A DNA stretch of 64,000 nucleotides from Thalassospira lohafexi (GCF_002844275.1 NZ_NXGX01000002.1:434001-498000), one strand, 5' to 3'; positions 10,414 to 19,883 are shown, counted from the first letter of the stretch. The notes: generated by a model from the letters alone, not told the origin. Made by a program: numbers and translations.

Positions 10414-12306
10414 ATGCTTGCTGGCATTCGCAATTTTTCGAAATCAATCTTTGCCAAGATCATCTTTAGTGTGCTTGCGCTGAGCTTCGTCGGCTGGGGC
10501 CTTAACGCATCCATGCTTGACCTTGGAACATCACGTCAAGTCGCGGAAATCGGCAATCAGTCGATCACTCCTGTCGAACTGGACCGCGCTTTCCAGCGCA
10601 GTGTCCAGAACATGCGTAATGTGTTTGGTCCGAACTTCAACCAGCAACAGGCCGTGCAAATGGGCCTCCTGAACAATACGGTTCAGTCGCTGGTTTCCCA
10701 GAAGATCATGCGTGAAGACGCACGTGACAAGGGCATTGGCATCAGTGATGAAAAAGTCCGTGACGCGATCTTTGCCTCGGACAACTTCAAAGACCCGGCA
10801 ACCAAACAGTTCAGCCGTGATCGTTTCATGCAGTCGCTCTATGCAGCGGGTTACACGGAACAGGAATTCATCGACGGTGTGCGTGGCGATCTTATGAGCC
10901 AGCAGATTGTTGGCAGCCTGACCGGCACTGCTGCCGTTCCTGAAGTGATGGCACAGCAGATCGTTGCATATCGGAACGAACAGCGTTCGGGGTCATTCTT
11001 TACCCTTAACCGCACAGAGTTCGACGACATCGCAACCCCAGATGACGCCACACTTCGCAAATATCACGAAGACAATGCCCAGCAGTTTACCGCACCTGAA
11101 ACCCGTGACGTCACCCTGGCGACACTGTCTTCTGCGGATCTTGTCAGCACGATCAGCGTGACCGACGAAGAAGTCCTCGAATCCTATAACCAGCGCATTG
11201 CCGAATTCCAGACGCAGGAAAAGCGCACCGTGCAGCAGATCCTGTTTGCTCCGAACGAAGAACAGACTGCCAAAGACGCTTACAAACGTCTGCAAGAAGG
11301 CGCTGACTTCATGGACGTCGCCAAAGAAGCCGGCATGGATAGCTCGGTGGTTAATCTGGGTGAATTCACCGCCAATGATATTCTCCCTGATTTGCGCGAT
11401 GCGACCTTTGCGTTGCCTGAAGGGGGTGTTTCCGAACCGGTTGAAACCGCACTTGGCTGGCACATTCTGCGTGTTCCGTCGATCACAGCGGCGAAAACCC
11501 AGTCACTTGATGACGTTCGCGACACCGTTGTTGATGGTTTGAAACAGTTCAAAGCCGAAGACGCGATCTATGATCTGTCGGTAACCTTTGACGAAGAACT
11601 TGGTGCAGGCACCCCGATCAAAGATGCCGCACGCGAGGTCGGGGCAAAAACCTATGACCTGTCGGGCGTTGTCCGTGGCGAAGGTCTGGCCGGTGAAACC
11701 ATCGATGGTTCGGATGAAATCAACGCCAAAATCTTTGAACTCGAAGGTGGCGAAGAGAGCCTGCTTGAGGAAACCGCAAACGGTCTGCGCTATGTCCTGC
11801 GCGTAAATAAAATCACCCCGTCAGCCTTGCGTCCGTTTGAGGACGTACGTGACGAGGTTGTGACCGCATGGACAACCGATGAACGTCAACGCCTGATGCT
11901 TGCCAAGGCCGAAGAACTGGCCAATGACATCAACAACACAGGTGCTGACATCGCCACCACGGCGGCCAATGACGGTGCGGAAGTCAAACAAAGCGGCCTG
12001 ACCAAACGTGACGGCAATGGACTTAACGATGGCGTAAGCCCATCTGTTGCCGCTGCCCTGTTCTCGCTTGAGGATGGTAAGGCCAAAGCACTCCAGACCA
12101 GCGAAAACGTCATCATCGTTAAACTTGATGACATCAAGGCTGCCAAGACCGATACCGCAGATGCGGCCCCTGTCACCGATGAGCTTAAACAAGCCATCAA
12201 TCAGGACATCCTCGCGCAGTATCTTGATTACCTGAACGAGGAAATCTCGGTCAGCATCAACAACAGCGTGATCAACGGGCTTTATGCGCCCGCCGCGGCA
12301 AACTGA
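10414..12306 (+). CDS. ppiD: PpiD/SurA-type periplasmic peptidyl-prolyl isomerase
   Basis: Membrane-anchored chaperone and prolyl isomerase facing the periplasm, helping newly exported proteins fold. Residues are counted from the ATG at 10414 (630 residues); the upstream extension to 10234 is rejected because the family starts at MLAGIRNFSKSIFAKII. A single membrane anchor lies at about residues 14-32 (AKIIFSVLALSFVGWGLNA). A SurA-N-like helical part follows, then a parvulin rotamase domain at about residues 265-350 (VQQILFAPNEEQTAKDAYKRL ... LGEFTANDILPDLRDATFALPEGGVSEPVET, GWHILRV). The parvulin domain of PpiD is often catalytically weak; activity here is not shown. It is followed by a strong terminator and then trpE. 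Confidence 0.92.
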   Translation: MLAGIRNFSKSIFAKIIFSVLALSFVGWGLNASMLDLGTSRQVAEIGNQSITPVELDRAFQRSVQNMRNVFGPNFNQQQAVQMGLLNNTVQSLVSQKIMREDARDKGIGISDEKVRDAIFASDNFKDPATKQFSRDRFMQSLYAAGYTEQEFIDGVRGDLMSQQIVGSLTGTAAVPEVMAQQIVAYRNEQRSGSFFTLNRTEFDDIATPDDATLRKYHEDNAQQFTAPETRDVTLATLSSADLVSTISVTDEEVLESYNQRIAEFQTQEKRTVQQILFAPNEEQTAKDAYKRLQEGADFMDVAKEAGMDSSVVNLGEFTANDILPDLRDATFALPEGGVSEPVETALGWHILRVPSITAAKTQSLDDVRDTVVDGLKQFKAEDAIYDLSVTFDEELGAGTPIKDAAREVGAKTYDLSGVVRGEGLAGETIDGSDEINAKIFELEGGEESLLEETANGLRYVLRVNKITPSALRPFEDVRDEVVTAWTTDERQRLMLAKAEELANDINNTGADIATTAANDGAEVKQSGLTKRDGNGLNDGVSPSVAAALFSLEDGKAKALQTSENVIIVKLDDIKAAKTDTADAAPVTDELKQAINQDILAQYLDYLNEEISVSINNSVINGLYAPAAAN

Positions 12307-12320
12307 TCATCCAACGCAAA

Positions 12321-12353
12321 GGGCGGCTTGTTTAAACAGGCCGCCCTTTTTCT
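12321..12353 (+). terminator. Terminator between ppiD and trpE
   Basis: GGGCGGC pairs with GCCGCCC, with the intervening bases TGTTTAAACA also self-complementary, followed by TTTTTCTT. It is a strong Rho-independent terminator 14 bases after the ppiD stop. I see no tryptophan-rich leader peptide, so a role as a trp attenuator is not supported. Confidence 0.88.
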
Positions 12354-12398
12354 TATCAAATCTCACTCACACCCAAAGACCGGAAATCGGACATCCCC

Positions 12399-13895
12399 AT
12401 GGAAATCAAACCGGATTTCACCAGTTTCAAGCAAAATTACGAAAACGGCATTTCGCAGGTTCTCTCAACAGCGCTCACCGCGGACCTCGATACACCTGTC
12501 TCGGCTTTCCTTAAAATTGCCGACGGCATGCCCAACACCTATTTGCTTGAATCTGTTGAAGGTGGTGCTGTTCGCGGACGTTATTCGTTCCTTGGCCTGA
12601 AACCCGATCTGATCTGGCGGTGCTTTGGCGATCGCGCCGAACTCAACCGCCGTGCCATGGCCGATGCCGATGCGTTTGTCGCCGAAAAAGACGCCCCGCT
12701 CGAAAGCCTGAAAAAGCTGATGGCTGAAAGCCACATTACCCTGCCTGACAATATGCCGCCCATGAGTGCCGGGCTTGTCGGCTATATGGGCTATGACACT
12801 GTGCGCCTGATGGAAAAGCTGCCCGACAGCAACAAGGATGAACTTGGTGTTCCCGATGGCATTTTCATCCGCCCGACAGTCACGGCAAGCTTTGACACCA
12901 TCGCCGATACTGTAACCGTGGTAACCCCGGTCCGCCCCGAAGACGGCATCAGTGCTGATGCAGCCTATGATCTGGCCTGCGCGCGCCTCAATGACGTGGT
13001 GTTACAGTTTCAGCGCAATCTGTTTATCGACCGGCGTTCGAAATCGGTGCCCGATACCCTGCCCGCCCCCAAGGTCAGCGTCGACGAAGCCGGGTTCCAT
13101 AAAATGGTCGATCAGGCCAAGGAATATATCCGCGCGGGCGATATTTTTCAGGTGGTGCTGTCACAACGCTACACGTTGCCTTATCAGCTCCCGCCTTTCG
13201 CATTTTATCGTGCGCTGCGCCGGATCAACCCGTCGCCTTTCATGTTCTATCTCGATATCGGTGGGTTTCAGGTGGTTGGCGCCAGCCCGGAAATTCTGGT
13301 GCGCCTGCGTGATAACGAAGTCACCATTCGCCCCATTGCCGGTACCCGCCGCCGCGGTCATACACCCGAAGACGACAAAGTCATGGCGCATGACCTTCTG
13401 GACGATCCCAAGGAACGCTCAGAACATCTGATGCTGCTTGATCTTGGCCGCAACGATGTGGGCCGCGTTTCCAAGCCCGGAACCGTACGCGTCACCGACC
13501 GCGAAAAGATCGAATATTATTCCCACGTCATGCACATCGTTTCCAATGTTGTTGGTGAAGTCGACGAAAAATACGATGCGATGGATGTACTCAAGGCTGG
13601 TTTCCCGGCAGGCACCGTCTCGGGCGCGCCAAAAGTCCGCGCCATGGAAATTATCGATGAACTGGAATCGGTCCGTCGCGGCATTTATGCCGGATGCATT
13701 GGCTATATTTCCGCCGACGGATCAATGGATACCTGCATCGCGCTGCGCACCGCCGTCATCAAGGATGAACAAATCCACATTCAGGCCGGGGCTGGCATCG
13801 TTGTCGACAGCCAACCCGAACTCGAAGACAAAGAATGCCGAAACAAGGCAGGCGCGCTAATGGCTGCAGCCCGTGAAGCGCATCGGTTTGCTTAG
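12399..13895 (+). CDS. trpE: Anthranilate synthase component I
   Basis: Uses chorismate and ammonia from TrpG to make anthranilate, the first committed step of tryptophan synthesis. It is 498 residues, normal. The N-terminal part carries the LLES tryptophan-feedback element (NTYLLESVEGG near residues 46-56), suggesting normal feedback inhibition. The chorismate-binding C-terminal half shows GDIFQVVLSQRY, GASPEILVRL, RPIAGTRRRG, LLDLGRNDVGRV, and FPAGTVSGAPKVRAMEIIDEL with the catalytic GTxxGAPK block. TrpG is separate and 2 kb away beyond two opposite-strand genes. The stop overlaps the stop region of the convergent DUF3592-like gene by 4 bases. Confidence 0.97.
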   Translation: MEIKPDFTSFKQNYENGISQVLSTALTADLDTPVSAFLKIADGMPNTYLLESVEGGAVRGRYSFLGLKPDLIWRCFGDRAELNRRAMADADAFVAEKDAPLESLKKLMAESHITLPDNMPPMSAGLVGYMGYDTVRLMEKLPDSNKDELGVPDGIFIRPTVTASFDTIADTVTVVTPVRPEDGISADAAYDLACARLNDVVLQFQRNLFIDRRSKSVPDTLPAPKVSVDEAGFHKMVDQAKEYIRAGDIFQVVLSQRYTLPYQLPPFAFYRALRRINPSPFMFYLDIGGFQVVGASPEILVRLRDNEVTIRPIAGTRRRGHTPEDDKVMAHDLLDDPKERSEHLMLLDLGRNDVGRVSKPGTVRVTDREKIEYYSHVMHIVSNVVGEVDEKYDAMDVLKAGFPAGTVSGAPKVRAMEIIDELESVRRGIYAGCIGYISADGSMDTCIALRTAVIKDEQIHIQAGAGIVVDSQPELEDKECRNKAGALMAAAREAHRFA

Positions 13896-14371
13896 TAATA
13901 CTTCATCTTTCTTTTGTGCTGGCGATAAGAACGAGCAGAAACAAAAAAGATCACAATTATCGCACCACCAACAGCCAACGCTCCAATCGCCAAGGACGTT
14001 GATGTTGCTTCACGACGTCCTTGCAGTAGATCCGTGACATCTGAATATTCTGGGTTTAAAGGGAAGTACGTCACCTCGACTTCCATTCCCTCCTCAGGAT
14101 GAAACGATGCGCGATATGGTACATGCACTCTATTTTCGTAACGTACATTGTTTGCGTCGGAAAACTCGTACCACACTATTTTGAGCTGATTTACTGATTC
14201 ATATTTGGTCACTTTCGCGATAGTTTTTTCGCTATCGAGCCGGGTGAGAGCATAAGCAATTGCTTCGTTCCCGATAAAACCAGCAAAAAACACACAAGCA
14301 AAAAGCAGTAACCCCAAAACTGCCAGACGGTGAATGAAGAAATCCGTTTCTGCTGCCCGTGGATCACGCAT
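13892..14371 (-). CDS. Unknown membrane protein, DUF3592-like
   Basis: A 159-residue protein with one membrane segment at about residues 17-36 (LAVLGLLLFACVFFAGFIG) and another at about 125-146 (SLAIGALAVGGAIIVIFFVSA), enclosing an extracytoplasmic domain of about 85 residues. That domain holds YEFSDANNVRYENRVHVPYR, EEGMEVEVTYFPLNPEYSDV, the pattern of DUF3592 proteins, whose function is unknown. The C-terminal tail is strongly basic (RSYRQHKRKMKYY). The gene is clearly more AT-rich than its neighbours, is convergent with trpE (4-base overlap) and is not part of the usual alphaproteobacterial trp context, so a later insertion is plausible. Family assignment is by pattern only. Confidence 0.75.
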   Translation of the reverse strand: MRDPRAAETDFFIHRLAVLGLLLFACVFFAGFIGNEAIAYALTRLDSEKTIAKVTKYESVNQLKIVWYEFSDANNVRYENRVHVPYRASFHPEEGMEVEVTYFPLNPEYSDVTDLLQGRREATSTSLAIGALAVGGAIIVIFFVSARSYRQHKRKMKYY

Positions 14372-14507
14372 AAGTTTACCCTCCTGAACGCTAACTTGTT
14401 CAGAACCCTAATTGACATTGCACTTCGGCACCAAAATTTTATAGCAGTCGATGCATTTTAAAAATGTCAATTTCCACTTCAAGCCTGCTGTTGAGATAAA
14501 GAAGCAC

Positions 14508-15695
14508 TCAGCCCGTCGCACTTTGCGTTGTACGCCTGAGAACCTCTGTCGCCGGGACAAGCACAAATCCCTTGGCTTTGAGCGATGGAATCCAGTTTCG
14601 AAGTGCTTTAAGCGTTCGGTCACGTGGATGGCCAATAGCAATGGCGTAGCCCTGCTTGGCGGCAACCCGCTCTATTCTTGCCAGCATATCAGCGATTTTG
14701 GCGTCATCATCGGCATCATCAATAAACACATCACGGGTGATGGCCGGCACACCGAAATCATTGGCGGTTGAAAAACCAACCGATTTGGCGCTGGTGCGTG
14801 AATCAAGGAACATCAAACCCCGCGACTTCATGACCTCCATCACGATCTTCATGCGGTCAGGGTCGGATGTGAATTTGCTGCCCATGTGGTTATTAACCCC
14901 GACATAACCGTCAAACTGATCCAGCATCCATGTCATTTCGTTTAAAATCTTTTGCCGGTCATAGTTCGCCAGCAAAGCATGCGGCCCCGGATCAACCGAT
15001 GCCGATGACGGCTCCATGGGCATATGCAGCATCACTTCGTGGCCGGCCTTGCGGGCCGCATTGACCTGTGGCTGCAAATCGCGGGCATAGGGCAGATATG
15101 AAATAGTGACCGGTCCGGGAAGCAAGACGGTGCGCGCCGTGCGCGGCTGATCAAGCCCCGCATCATCAATGACAATCGCAATCACCGGCGCATTTCCGGC
15201 ATTCGGGGCAAGGGCGGCATATTTGCGCCACGGCGCATTCCTATCACTGTCTGGCGCAACACCGTGATCTGATCCACTGTCACCGGGAAGAATATCTGGT
15301 TCCGGTTTGGTCTCACGGGGCTTGGGTACTGCCGCCGTTTTGGGCGCAGCACCTTCTGTCTCTTCCTCGTTGCCAACAAGATAGCCCGTCCGACCGCGTG
15401 TCGGCGTGTCTTCCGAAAGCTTGTAATCTTTACGCAGTTTTGGCGTCGGGGCAGGTTCGGCCAGGGTATAATCCGGGGCCTTTTGATCGACGGCACGACC
15501 AAATTCATCCGAGGCGCGGTCAAGTTCAAGCATACTGCCAACCGCAATGATCGCCGACAGTGTCCCGGCCACAAAAGCCCCGCCCAGCATCAGGCGACCG
15601 ATACCGCCCGATTTCTTTTTCGGCGCAGACTTCTTGCGGGTTGATTTTTTGGGTGCCGCCTTTTTACGTTTGGCGGGTTGTGCCCGACGTGCCAC
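14508..15695 (-). CDS. Divergent polysaccharide deacetylase (YibQ family)
   Basis: A 395-residue protein starting at a GTG (15695) with a GGAG Shine-Dalgarno. The first 30 residues are very Lys/Arg/Pro-rich, then a membrane anchor at about residues 31-52 (GRLMLGGAFVAGTLSAIIAVG), a low-complexity Pro/Glu/Thr stretch to about 165, and a C-terminal domain of about 220 residues. This domain has VIAIVIDDAGLD, GPVTISYLPYA, GHEVMLHMPMEP, VGVNNHMGSKFT, LMFLDSRTSA and YAIAIGHPRDRTLKAL. It matches the divergent polysaccharide deacetylase (DUF610/YibQ) family, related to NodB-like carbohydrate esterases; the true substrate is unknown, perhaps periplasmic glycan. It faces away from trpG. Confidence 0.85.
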   Translation of the reverse strand: MARRAQPAKRKKAAPKKSTRKKSAPKKKSGGIGRLMLGGAFVAGTLSAIIAVGSMLELDRASDEFGRAVDQKAPDYTLAEPAPTPKLRKDYKLSEDTPTRGRTGYLVGNEEETEGAAPKTAAVPKPRETKPEPDILPGDSGSDHGVAPDSDRNAPWRKYAALAPNAGNAPVIAIVIDDAGLDQPRTARTVLLPGPVTISYLPYARDLQPQVNAARKAGHEVMLHMPMEPSSASVDPGPHALLANYDRQKILNEMTWMLDQFDGYVGVNNHMGSKFTSDPDRMKIVMEVMKSRGLMFLDSRTSAKSVGFSTANDFGVPAITRDVFIDDADDDAKIADMLARIERVAAKQGYAIAIGHPRDRTLKALRNWIPSLKAKGFVLVPATEVLRRTTQSATG

Positions 15696-15877
15696 GTGGT
15701 CGTCTCCAGTCTTGTTTGCCCGGCCTCGTTTACCGGATCGTGCTACCCATATGGTGATTATAGACCGATCGTGTCGGCTGTTGTTTTGCTGCTTTTACAC
15801 CGCGTCTGGTTAGCACCCTGTTAACCCCGGACCATCACCACCCCATGCAGGCGAAAAAATCCTTATCCTGCTTCCGC

Positions 15878-15905
15878 TTGACGTGGCCGCAGGTGCGTTT
15901 ATTCT
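15878..15905 (+). promoter_or_regulatory. Candidate sigma-70 promoter for trpGDC
   Basis: TTGACG at 15878-15883, 16-base spacer, TATTCT at 15900-15905; the trpG ATG is 36 bases downstream. This fits a promoter of their own for trpG-trpD-trpC, which are physically cut off from trpE. It is predicted by eye only. Confidence 0.5.
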
Positions 15906-15940
15906 CTGGCGACCTTGAATATGCATAGGCCTTTCCCGCG

Positions 15941-16513
15941 ATGTATCTCCTCATCGACAATTACGACAGCTTTACCTTCAATTTGTGGCATTACCTGCGC
16001 GAACTCGGCCCCGAGGTCGAAGTGCGCCGTAATGACGAAATCACGGTTGATGAGGCTCTTGCACTGAACCCCGACGGCATTGTGATATCACCTGGCCCCT
16101 GTGATCCGGAACGGGCTGGCATTTGCCTTGATCTGATCAAGTCGGCCGCGGGTAAGGTCAAACTTCTGGGCGTGTGCCTTGGCCATCAATCCATTGGTCA
16201 GGCCTTTGGCGGCAAGGTCATCCGTGCGCCAAACTGCATGCATGGTAAAACCGATGCCATGAACCACGACGCGACAAGTGTGTTTGACGGGCTGCCCAGT
16301 CCGTTCACGGCAACACGGTACCATTCCTTGGTCATTGAACGCGACACCCTGCCCGATTGCCTTGAAATTACCGCCGAAAGCGAAGATGGTCTGATCATGG
16401 GGGTGCGTCATAAAACCCATCAAATTCATGGCGTTCAGTTCCATCCCGAAAGCATCGCGTCAGAACATGGCCACGCATTATTAAAGAATTTTATCGATTT
16501 TACCGGCGCATGA
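15941..16513 (+). CDS. trpG: Anthranilate synthase component II (glutamine amidotransferase)
   Basis: Supplies ammonia from glutamine to TrpE; in some bacteria the same subunit (PabA) also serves aminodeoxychorismate synthase, and that double use cannot be excluded. It is 190 residues, a full single-domain class I amidotransferase. The start [19 protein letters not shown] is the canonical N-terminus even though the Shine-Dalgarno is weak. Motifs are [11 protein letters not shown], the catalytic cysteine in [16 protein letters not shown] near residue 79, and [15 protein letters not shown] with the triad histidine and glutamate. It is the first gene of trpGDC. Confidence 0.96.
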   Translation: MYLLIDNYDSFTFNLWHYLRELGPEVEVRRNDEITVDEALALNPDGIVISPGPCDPERAGICLDLIKSAAGKVKLLGVCLGHQSIGQAFGGKVIRAPNCMHGKTDAMNHDATSVFDGLPSPFTATRYHSLVIERDTLPDCLEITAESEDGLIMGVRHKTHQIHGVQFHPESIASEHGHALLKNFIDFTGA

Positions 16514-16546
16514 CCCTGCACCGGACCGCAAACCGAGGACACCTGT

Positions 16547-17581
16547 ATGTCGACTGATTATGATCTCAAGGCCATCTTGGCCGAAGTCGCAACCGGCGAA
16601 AAGCTGAACGAAAAACAGGCCGAACAGGCCTTTAACGTTCTGATGTCGGGTCAGGCTACCCCATCACAGATGGGCGCGTTCCTGATGGGCTTGCGCCTGC
16701 GCGGTGAAACGGTCGATGAAATCACCGGGGCGGCGCGTGTCATGCGGGCCAAGGCGACCGGGATTATTGCACCTGAAAACGCGGTTGATACTTGCGGTAC
16801 GGGTGGCGATGGCAGCGGAACCTATAACATTTCAACCGCAGCCGCGATTGTGGCCGCAGCCGCCGGTGCGACCGTTGCCAAACATGGTAACCGGGCGGCA
16901 TCCTCCAAATCGGGGTCAGCGGATGTTTTGATGGCACTTGGTGTTAATCTTGATGCCGACATGGCGCTTCTGGAAAAGGCGCTTAAAAACATCAATCTGT
17001 GTTTCATGATGGCGACCCGTCACCATTCGGCCATGCGTCACGTCATGCCAACCCGCGTTGAAATGGGCACACGCACCATCTTTAACCTTCTGGGCCCACT
17101 TGCCAACCCGGCCAAGACAAAACGTCAGGTTCTCGGTGTTTTTGCCCGTGAATGGGTCGAACCGATTGCCAATGTGCTGAACCGTTTGGGATCGGTGCAT
17201 GCATGGGTTGTTCATGGTCATGACGGGCTTGATGAAATCTCGACCACCGGACCGACTTTTGGTGCCGAAGTTAAAAATGGCAAGGTCACGACGTTTGAAA
17301 TCAGCCCCGGTGACTATGGTATTGAAACCGTGACCCTTGATGCGCTTAAGGGTGGCGATGCCGATGTGAATGCCAAAGCCATTCTTGATCTTCTGGCCGG
17401 TCAGAAAAGTGCCTATCGCGATATCGTTTTGATGAATGCCGGTGCCGCCCTTGTGGTCACCGATATCGCAAGCGACCTTGCAGACGGCATTAAAAAGGCC
17501 GCCGACGCCATTGATAGCGGCAAGGCAGCAGAAACGCTGCAAGGCCTTGTTAAGATTACCAACGAAGGAAATGCAGCGTGA
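16547..17581 (+). CDS. trpD: Anthranilate phosphoribosyltransferase
   Basis: Transfers phosphoribose from PRPP to anthranilate, the second step of the tryptophan branch. It is 344 residues, the usual length. The PRPP/metal motifs [17 protein letters not shown] (near residues 84-100) and [20 protein letters not shown] are intact, as is [19 protein letters not shown]. The ATG at 16547 has GAGGAC upstream and lies 33 bases after trpG. Its stop overlaps the trpC start in a GTGA junction, indicating translational coupling. Confidence 0.97.
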   Translation: MSTDYDLKAILAEVATGEKLNEKQAEQAFNVLMSGQATPSQMGAFLMGLRLRGETVDEITGAARVMRAKATGIIAPENAVDTCGTGGDGSGTYNISTAAAIVAAAAGATVAKHGNRAASSKSGSADVLMALGVNLDADMALLEKALKNINLCFMMATRHHSAMRHVMPTRVEMGTRTIFNLLGPLANPAKTKRQVLGVFAREWVEPIANVLNRLGSVHAWVVHGHDGLDEISTTGPTFGAEVKNGKVTTFEISPGDYGIETVTLDALKGGDADVNAKAILDLLAGQKSAYRDIVLMNAGAALVVTDIASDLADGIKKAADAIDSGKAAETLQGLVKITNEGNAA

Positions 17582-18375
17582 GCGACGTCCTTACCAAAAT
17601 TTGCACCGACAAACACGATCATGTTGCGGCCTGCAAGGCGCGCACGACGCTTGGCGCCCTTGAAGCTTTGGCTCAGGAACAGTCCGCACCACGTGGTTTT
17701 ATCAAGGCGCTTGAAACGTCTGTGGCCGATGGTCGCTATGGCCTGATTGCTGAAATCAAGAAAGCCTCCCCGTCAAAGGGCCTTATTCGCGCCGATTTTA
17801 ATCCGCCGGAACTGGCCAAGGCCTATCAGGCTGGCGGGGCGAGCTGCCTGTCGGTTTTGACCGATATTCCATATTTTCAGGGTGATGACAGCTATCTGGT
17901 CGCGGCCCGCGCCGCTGTCGACCTTCCAGCACTTCGTAAGGATTTCATGATTGACCCCTATCAGGTGACCGAGGCCCGCGCACTGGGGGCCGATTGCATT
18001 TTGCTGATCATGGCGGCTCTTGAAGATGCTCAGGCCGCCGAACTTGAAGATGCGGCCCATGCGCTTGGCATGGATGTTTTGATCGAGGTCCACAACGCCC
18101 CGGAGCTTGAACGGGCGTTAAAGCTTAAGTCGCGTCTGATCGGGGTGAACAACCGCAATCTCAAGACCATGGAAACGTCGCTGACCACCACCGAAGAACT
18201 GGCCGCCATGGTTGATGAGGACCGCTTGCTGGTCGCCGAAAGTGGCCTGTTCACCCCAGATGATTTGTCGCGCATGGCAAAGGTCGGCGCGCAATGCTTC
18301 CTGATTGGCGAAAGTCTGATGCGTCAGGACGACGTTGCCGCGGCCACCCGCACACTACTTGGCCTTGCGGCCTGA
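17578..18375 (+). CDS. trpC: Indole-3-glycerol phosphate synthase
   Basis: Closes the indole ring from carboxyphenylamino-deoxyribulose phosphate. It is 265 residues and monofunctional (not fused to TrpF). Barrel motifs are [15 protein letters not shown] with the catalytic lysine, [35 protein letters not shown] and VAESGL. It starts with GTG at 17578, overlapping the trpD stop by 4 bases. trpF, trpB and trpA are not in the window. Confidence 0.97.
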   Translation: MSDVLTKICTDKHDHVAACKARTTLGALEALAQEQSAPRGFIKALETSVADGRYGLIAEIKKASPSKGLIRADFNPPELAKAYQAGGASCLSVLTDIPYFQGDDSYLVAARAAVDLPALRKDFMIDPYQVTEARALGADCILLIMAALEDAQAAELEDAAHALGMDVLIEVHNAPELERALKLKSRLIGVNNRNLKTMETSLTTTEELAAMVDEDRLLVAESGLFTPDDLSRMAKVGAQCFLIGESLMRQDDVAAATRTLLGLAA

Positions 18376-18393
18376 TTGGGATCGGATAGTTTT

Positions 18394-18873
18394 ATGGCAG
18401 ACAAACTTTCCCATATTGATGCTGGCGGGAATGCGGTGATGGTTGATATTTCGGCCAAGGCCGAGACTGCCCGCATTGCCGTTGCCAAGGCCCGCGTTCT
18501 GATGTCTGCCGAGACGTATGCGCTGATCGCAAATCACGGTCATAAAAAGGGTGATGTTCTTGCCATTGCCCAATTGGCCGGGATTATGGGGGCCAAAAAA
18601 ACCCCCGACCTGATTCCACTGTGTCATCCCCTGCCGCTGACATCGGTGACGGTTGATCTTGAACTGGTTGACGGCGTTGATGCGGTTGAGATCACCGCCA
18701 CCTGCAAGACCACGGGTAAAACCGGGGTCGAGATGGAAGCGTTGACGGCCGCGTCTGTTGCGGCACTGACGGTGTTTGACATGTGCAAGGCTGTTGATAA
18801 GGGCATGCAGATTACTGATCTGCGGGTGACCCGAAAAGAAGGTGGCAAATCAGGCACCTTCGTCGCGGATTAA
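18394..18873 (+). CDS. moaC: Cyclic pyranopterin monophosphate synthase
   Basis: Converts the 3',8-cyclo-GTP product of MoaA into cyclic pyranopterin monophosphate, an early step of molybdenum cofactor synthesis. It is 159 residues from the ATG at 18394 ([12 protein letters not shown]); an in-frame TTG right after trpC is not needed. Motifs are [43 protein letters not shown] with the active-site histidine, and [21 protein letters not shown] followed by the conserved lysine. It follows trpC by 18 bases, as in many alphaproteobacteria; the moeA gene often found next is absent here and lexA follows instead. Confidence 0.96.
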   Translation: MADKLSHIDAGGNAVMVDISAKAETARIAVAKARVLMSAETYALIANHGHKKGDVLAIAQLAGIMGAKKTPDLIPLCHPLPLTSVTVDLELVDGVDAVEITATCKTTGKTGVEMEALTAASVAALTVFDMCKAVDKGMQITDLRVTRKEGGKSGTFVAD

Positions 18874-18884
18874 TCCCCTGTTCG

Positions 18885-18907
18885 ATTATTCACATATTTT
18901 GAATAAT
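18885..18907. repeat. AT-rich inverted repeat after moaC
   Basis: ATTATTC and GAATAAT are separated by 9 bases, 11 bases after the moaC stop. It could weaken or end the trpGDC-moaC transcript, or be a regulatory site upstream of lexA. A second small inverted repeat (ATTTGA, TG, TCAAAT) lies at 18924-18937. Confidence 0.4.
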
Positions 18908-18950
18908 ACCGGCGATTAAACACATTTGATGTCAAATCGTATTGATGCGC

Positions 18951-18979
18951 TTGACCTGTAAAAAGAACTAAAGTAGAAC
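18951..18979 (+). promoter_or_regulatory. lexA promoter with overlapping SOS box (LexA operator)
   Basis: A -35 of TTGACC (18951-18956), a 17-base spacer and a -10 of TAGAAC (18974-18979). An alphaproteobacterial SOS box GAAC-N7-GAAC lies at 18965-18979, covering the spacer and the -10, so LexA bound here would block polymerase. This is the expected autoregulation of lexA. The box match is exact; promoter calling is by eye. Confidence 0.8.
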
Positions 18980-19023
18980 ATCTATGTATTCTTTTTGTTC
19001 TTGTTACAGGTTCGGAAAATATC

Positions 19024-19731
19024 ATGCTGACGCGCAAGCAATATGAATTGCTGGTCTATATCGACAATTACCTTCGCGATCGCGGTATCTCGCCTTCTTT
19101 CGATGAAATGAAGGAGGCACTGGACCTTAAATCCAAATCGGGCATTCATCGCCTGATTACCGGGCTTGAGGAACGCGGGTTTATCCGCCGCCTAGCCCAT
19201 CGTGCGCGTGCGCTTGAGGTCTTGCGCCTGCCGGAAAACAGCGATGATGATGCGCCCGAAACGCCAAACAATGTGACATCGCTTGCCAGTGCGCGCAAAA
19301 CCCCGCATCGGCCAACAACCGTTCCGACGGCCTTTTCAGACAACAGTGACGCCATTTCGCTGCCGCTGTATGGCCGGATTGCTGCGGGTACGCCGATTGA
19401 GGCGCTGCGCGATCAAAGCACGATGGTTCAGGTTCCCGCCGCCCTTCTGGGGGCTGGTGATCACTATGCGCTTGAGGTATCAGGCGATTCCATGATTGAG
19501 GCCGGGATCCTTGATGGCGATACCGTGCTGATCCAGCGGTGCGAGCAGGCCCATGACGGCACCATCGTTGTTGCTCTGGTTGATGACAGTGAAGCGACCC
19601 TGAAGCGCCTTAAACGCGGCCGCGGTGAAGTCATGCTGGAACCGGCCAACGCGCGTTATGAGACCCGGTCCCTGTCACCGGACCGTGTGCGCATTCAGGG
19701 GCGTCTGGTGGGGCTTTTGCGCCAGTACTAA
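19024..19731 (+). CDS. lexA: LexA SOS repressor
   Basis: Represses DNA-damage genes until RecA-stimulated self-cleavage. It is 235 residues, at the longer alphaproteobacterial length because of a roughly 45-residue linker (about 70-110). The N-terminal winged helix-turn-helix covers residues 1-65 ([32 protein letters not shown]). The cleavage site is Ala121-Gly122 in [12 protein letters not shown], and the catalytic pair is Ser156 in [11 protein letters not shown] and Lys194 in EATLKRLK, so it should be cleavable. It has an SOS box in its own promoter and is convergent with comEC over a shared terminator. Confidence 0.97.
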   Translation: MLTRKQYELLVYIDNYLRDRGISPSFDEMKEALDLKSKSGIHRLITGLEERGFIRRLAHRARALEVLRLPENSDDDAPETPNNVTSLASARKTPHRPTTVPTAFSDNSDAISLPLYGRIAAGTPIEALRDQSTMVQVPAALLGAGDHYALEVSGDSMIEAGILDGDTVLIQRCEQAHDGTIVVALVDDSEATLKRLKRGRGEVMLEPANARYETRSLSPDRVRIQGRLVGLLRQY

Positions 19732-19775
19732 GGCAAGCCAGACTAAGCTCTGCCCCATACATACATCCATTTTTG

Positions 19776-19807
19776 TTTCGCCCGGCTTTGATGAAGTCCG
19801 GGCGAAA
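19776..19807. terminator. Bidirectional terminator between lexA and comEC
   Basis: TTTCGCCCGG pairs with CCGGGCGAAA, a 10-base perfect stem with a 12-base loop, A/T-flanked on both sides. It sits 45 bases after the lexA stop and 77 bases after the convergent comEC stop. Confidence 0.85.
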
Positions 19808-19883
19808 TTAATTTGTATGATGATTACTTTTTGGGTGATTTCGTGCCGTTTGTTACCGGCTGTTTTGCCGATCCCGGTGCAGA

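Noticed and set aside
12307-12398. Possible trp attenuator before trpE
   Set aside because: Only one hairpin is present, placed as the ppiD terminator, and there is no leader peptide with tandem tryptophan codons.
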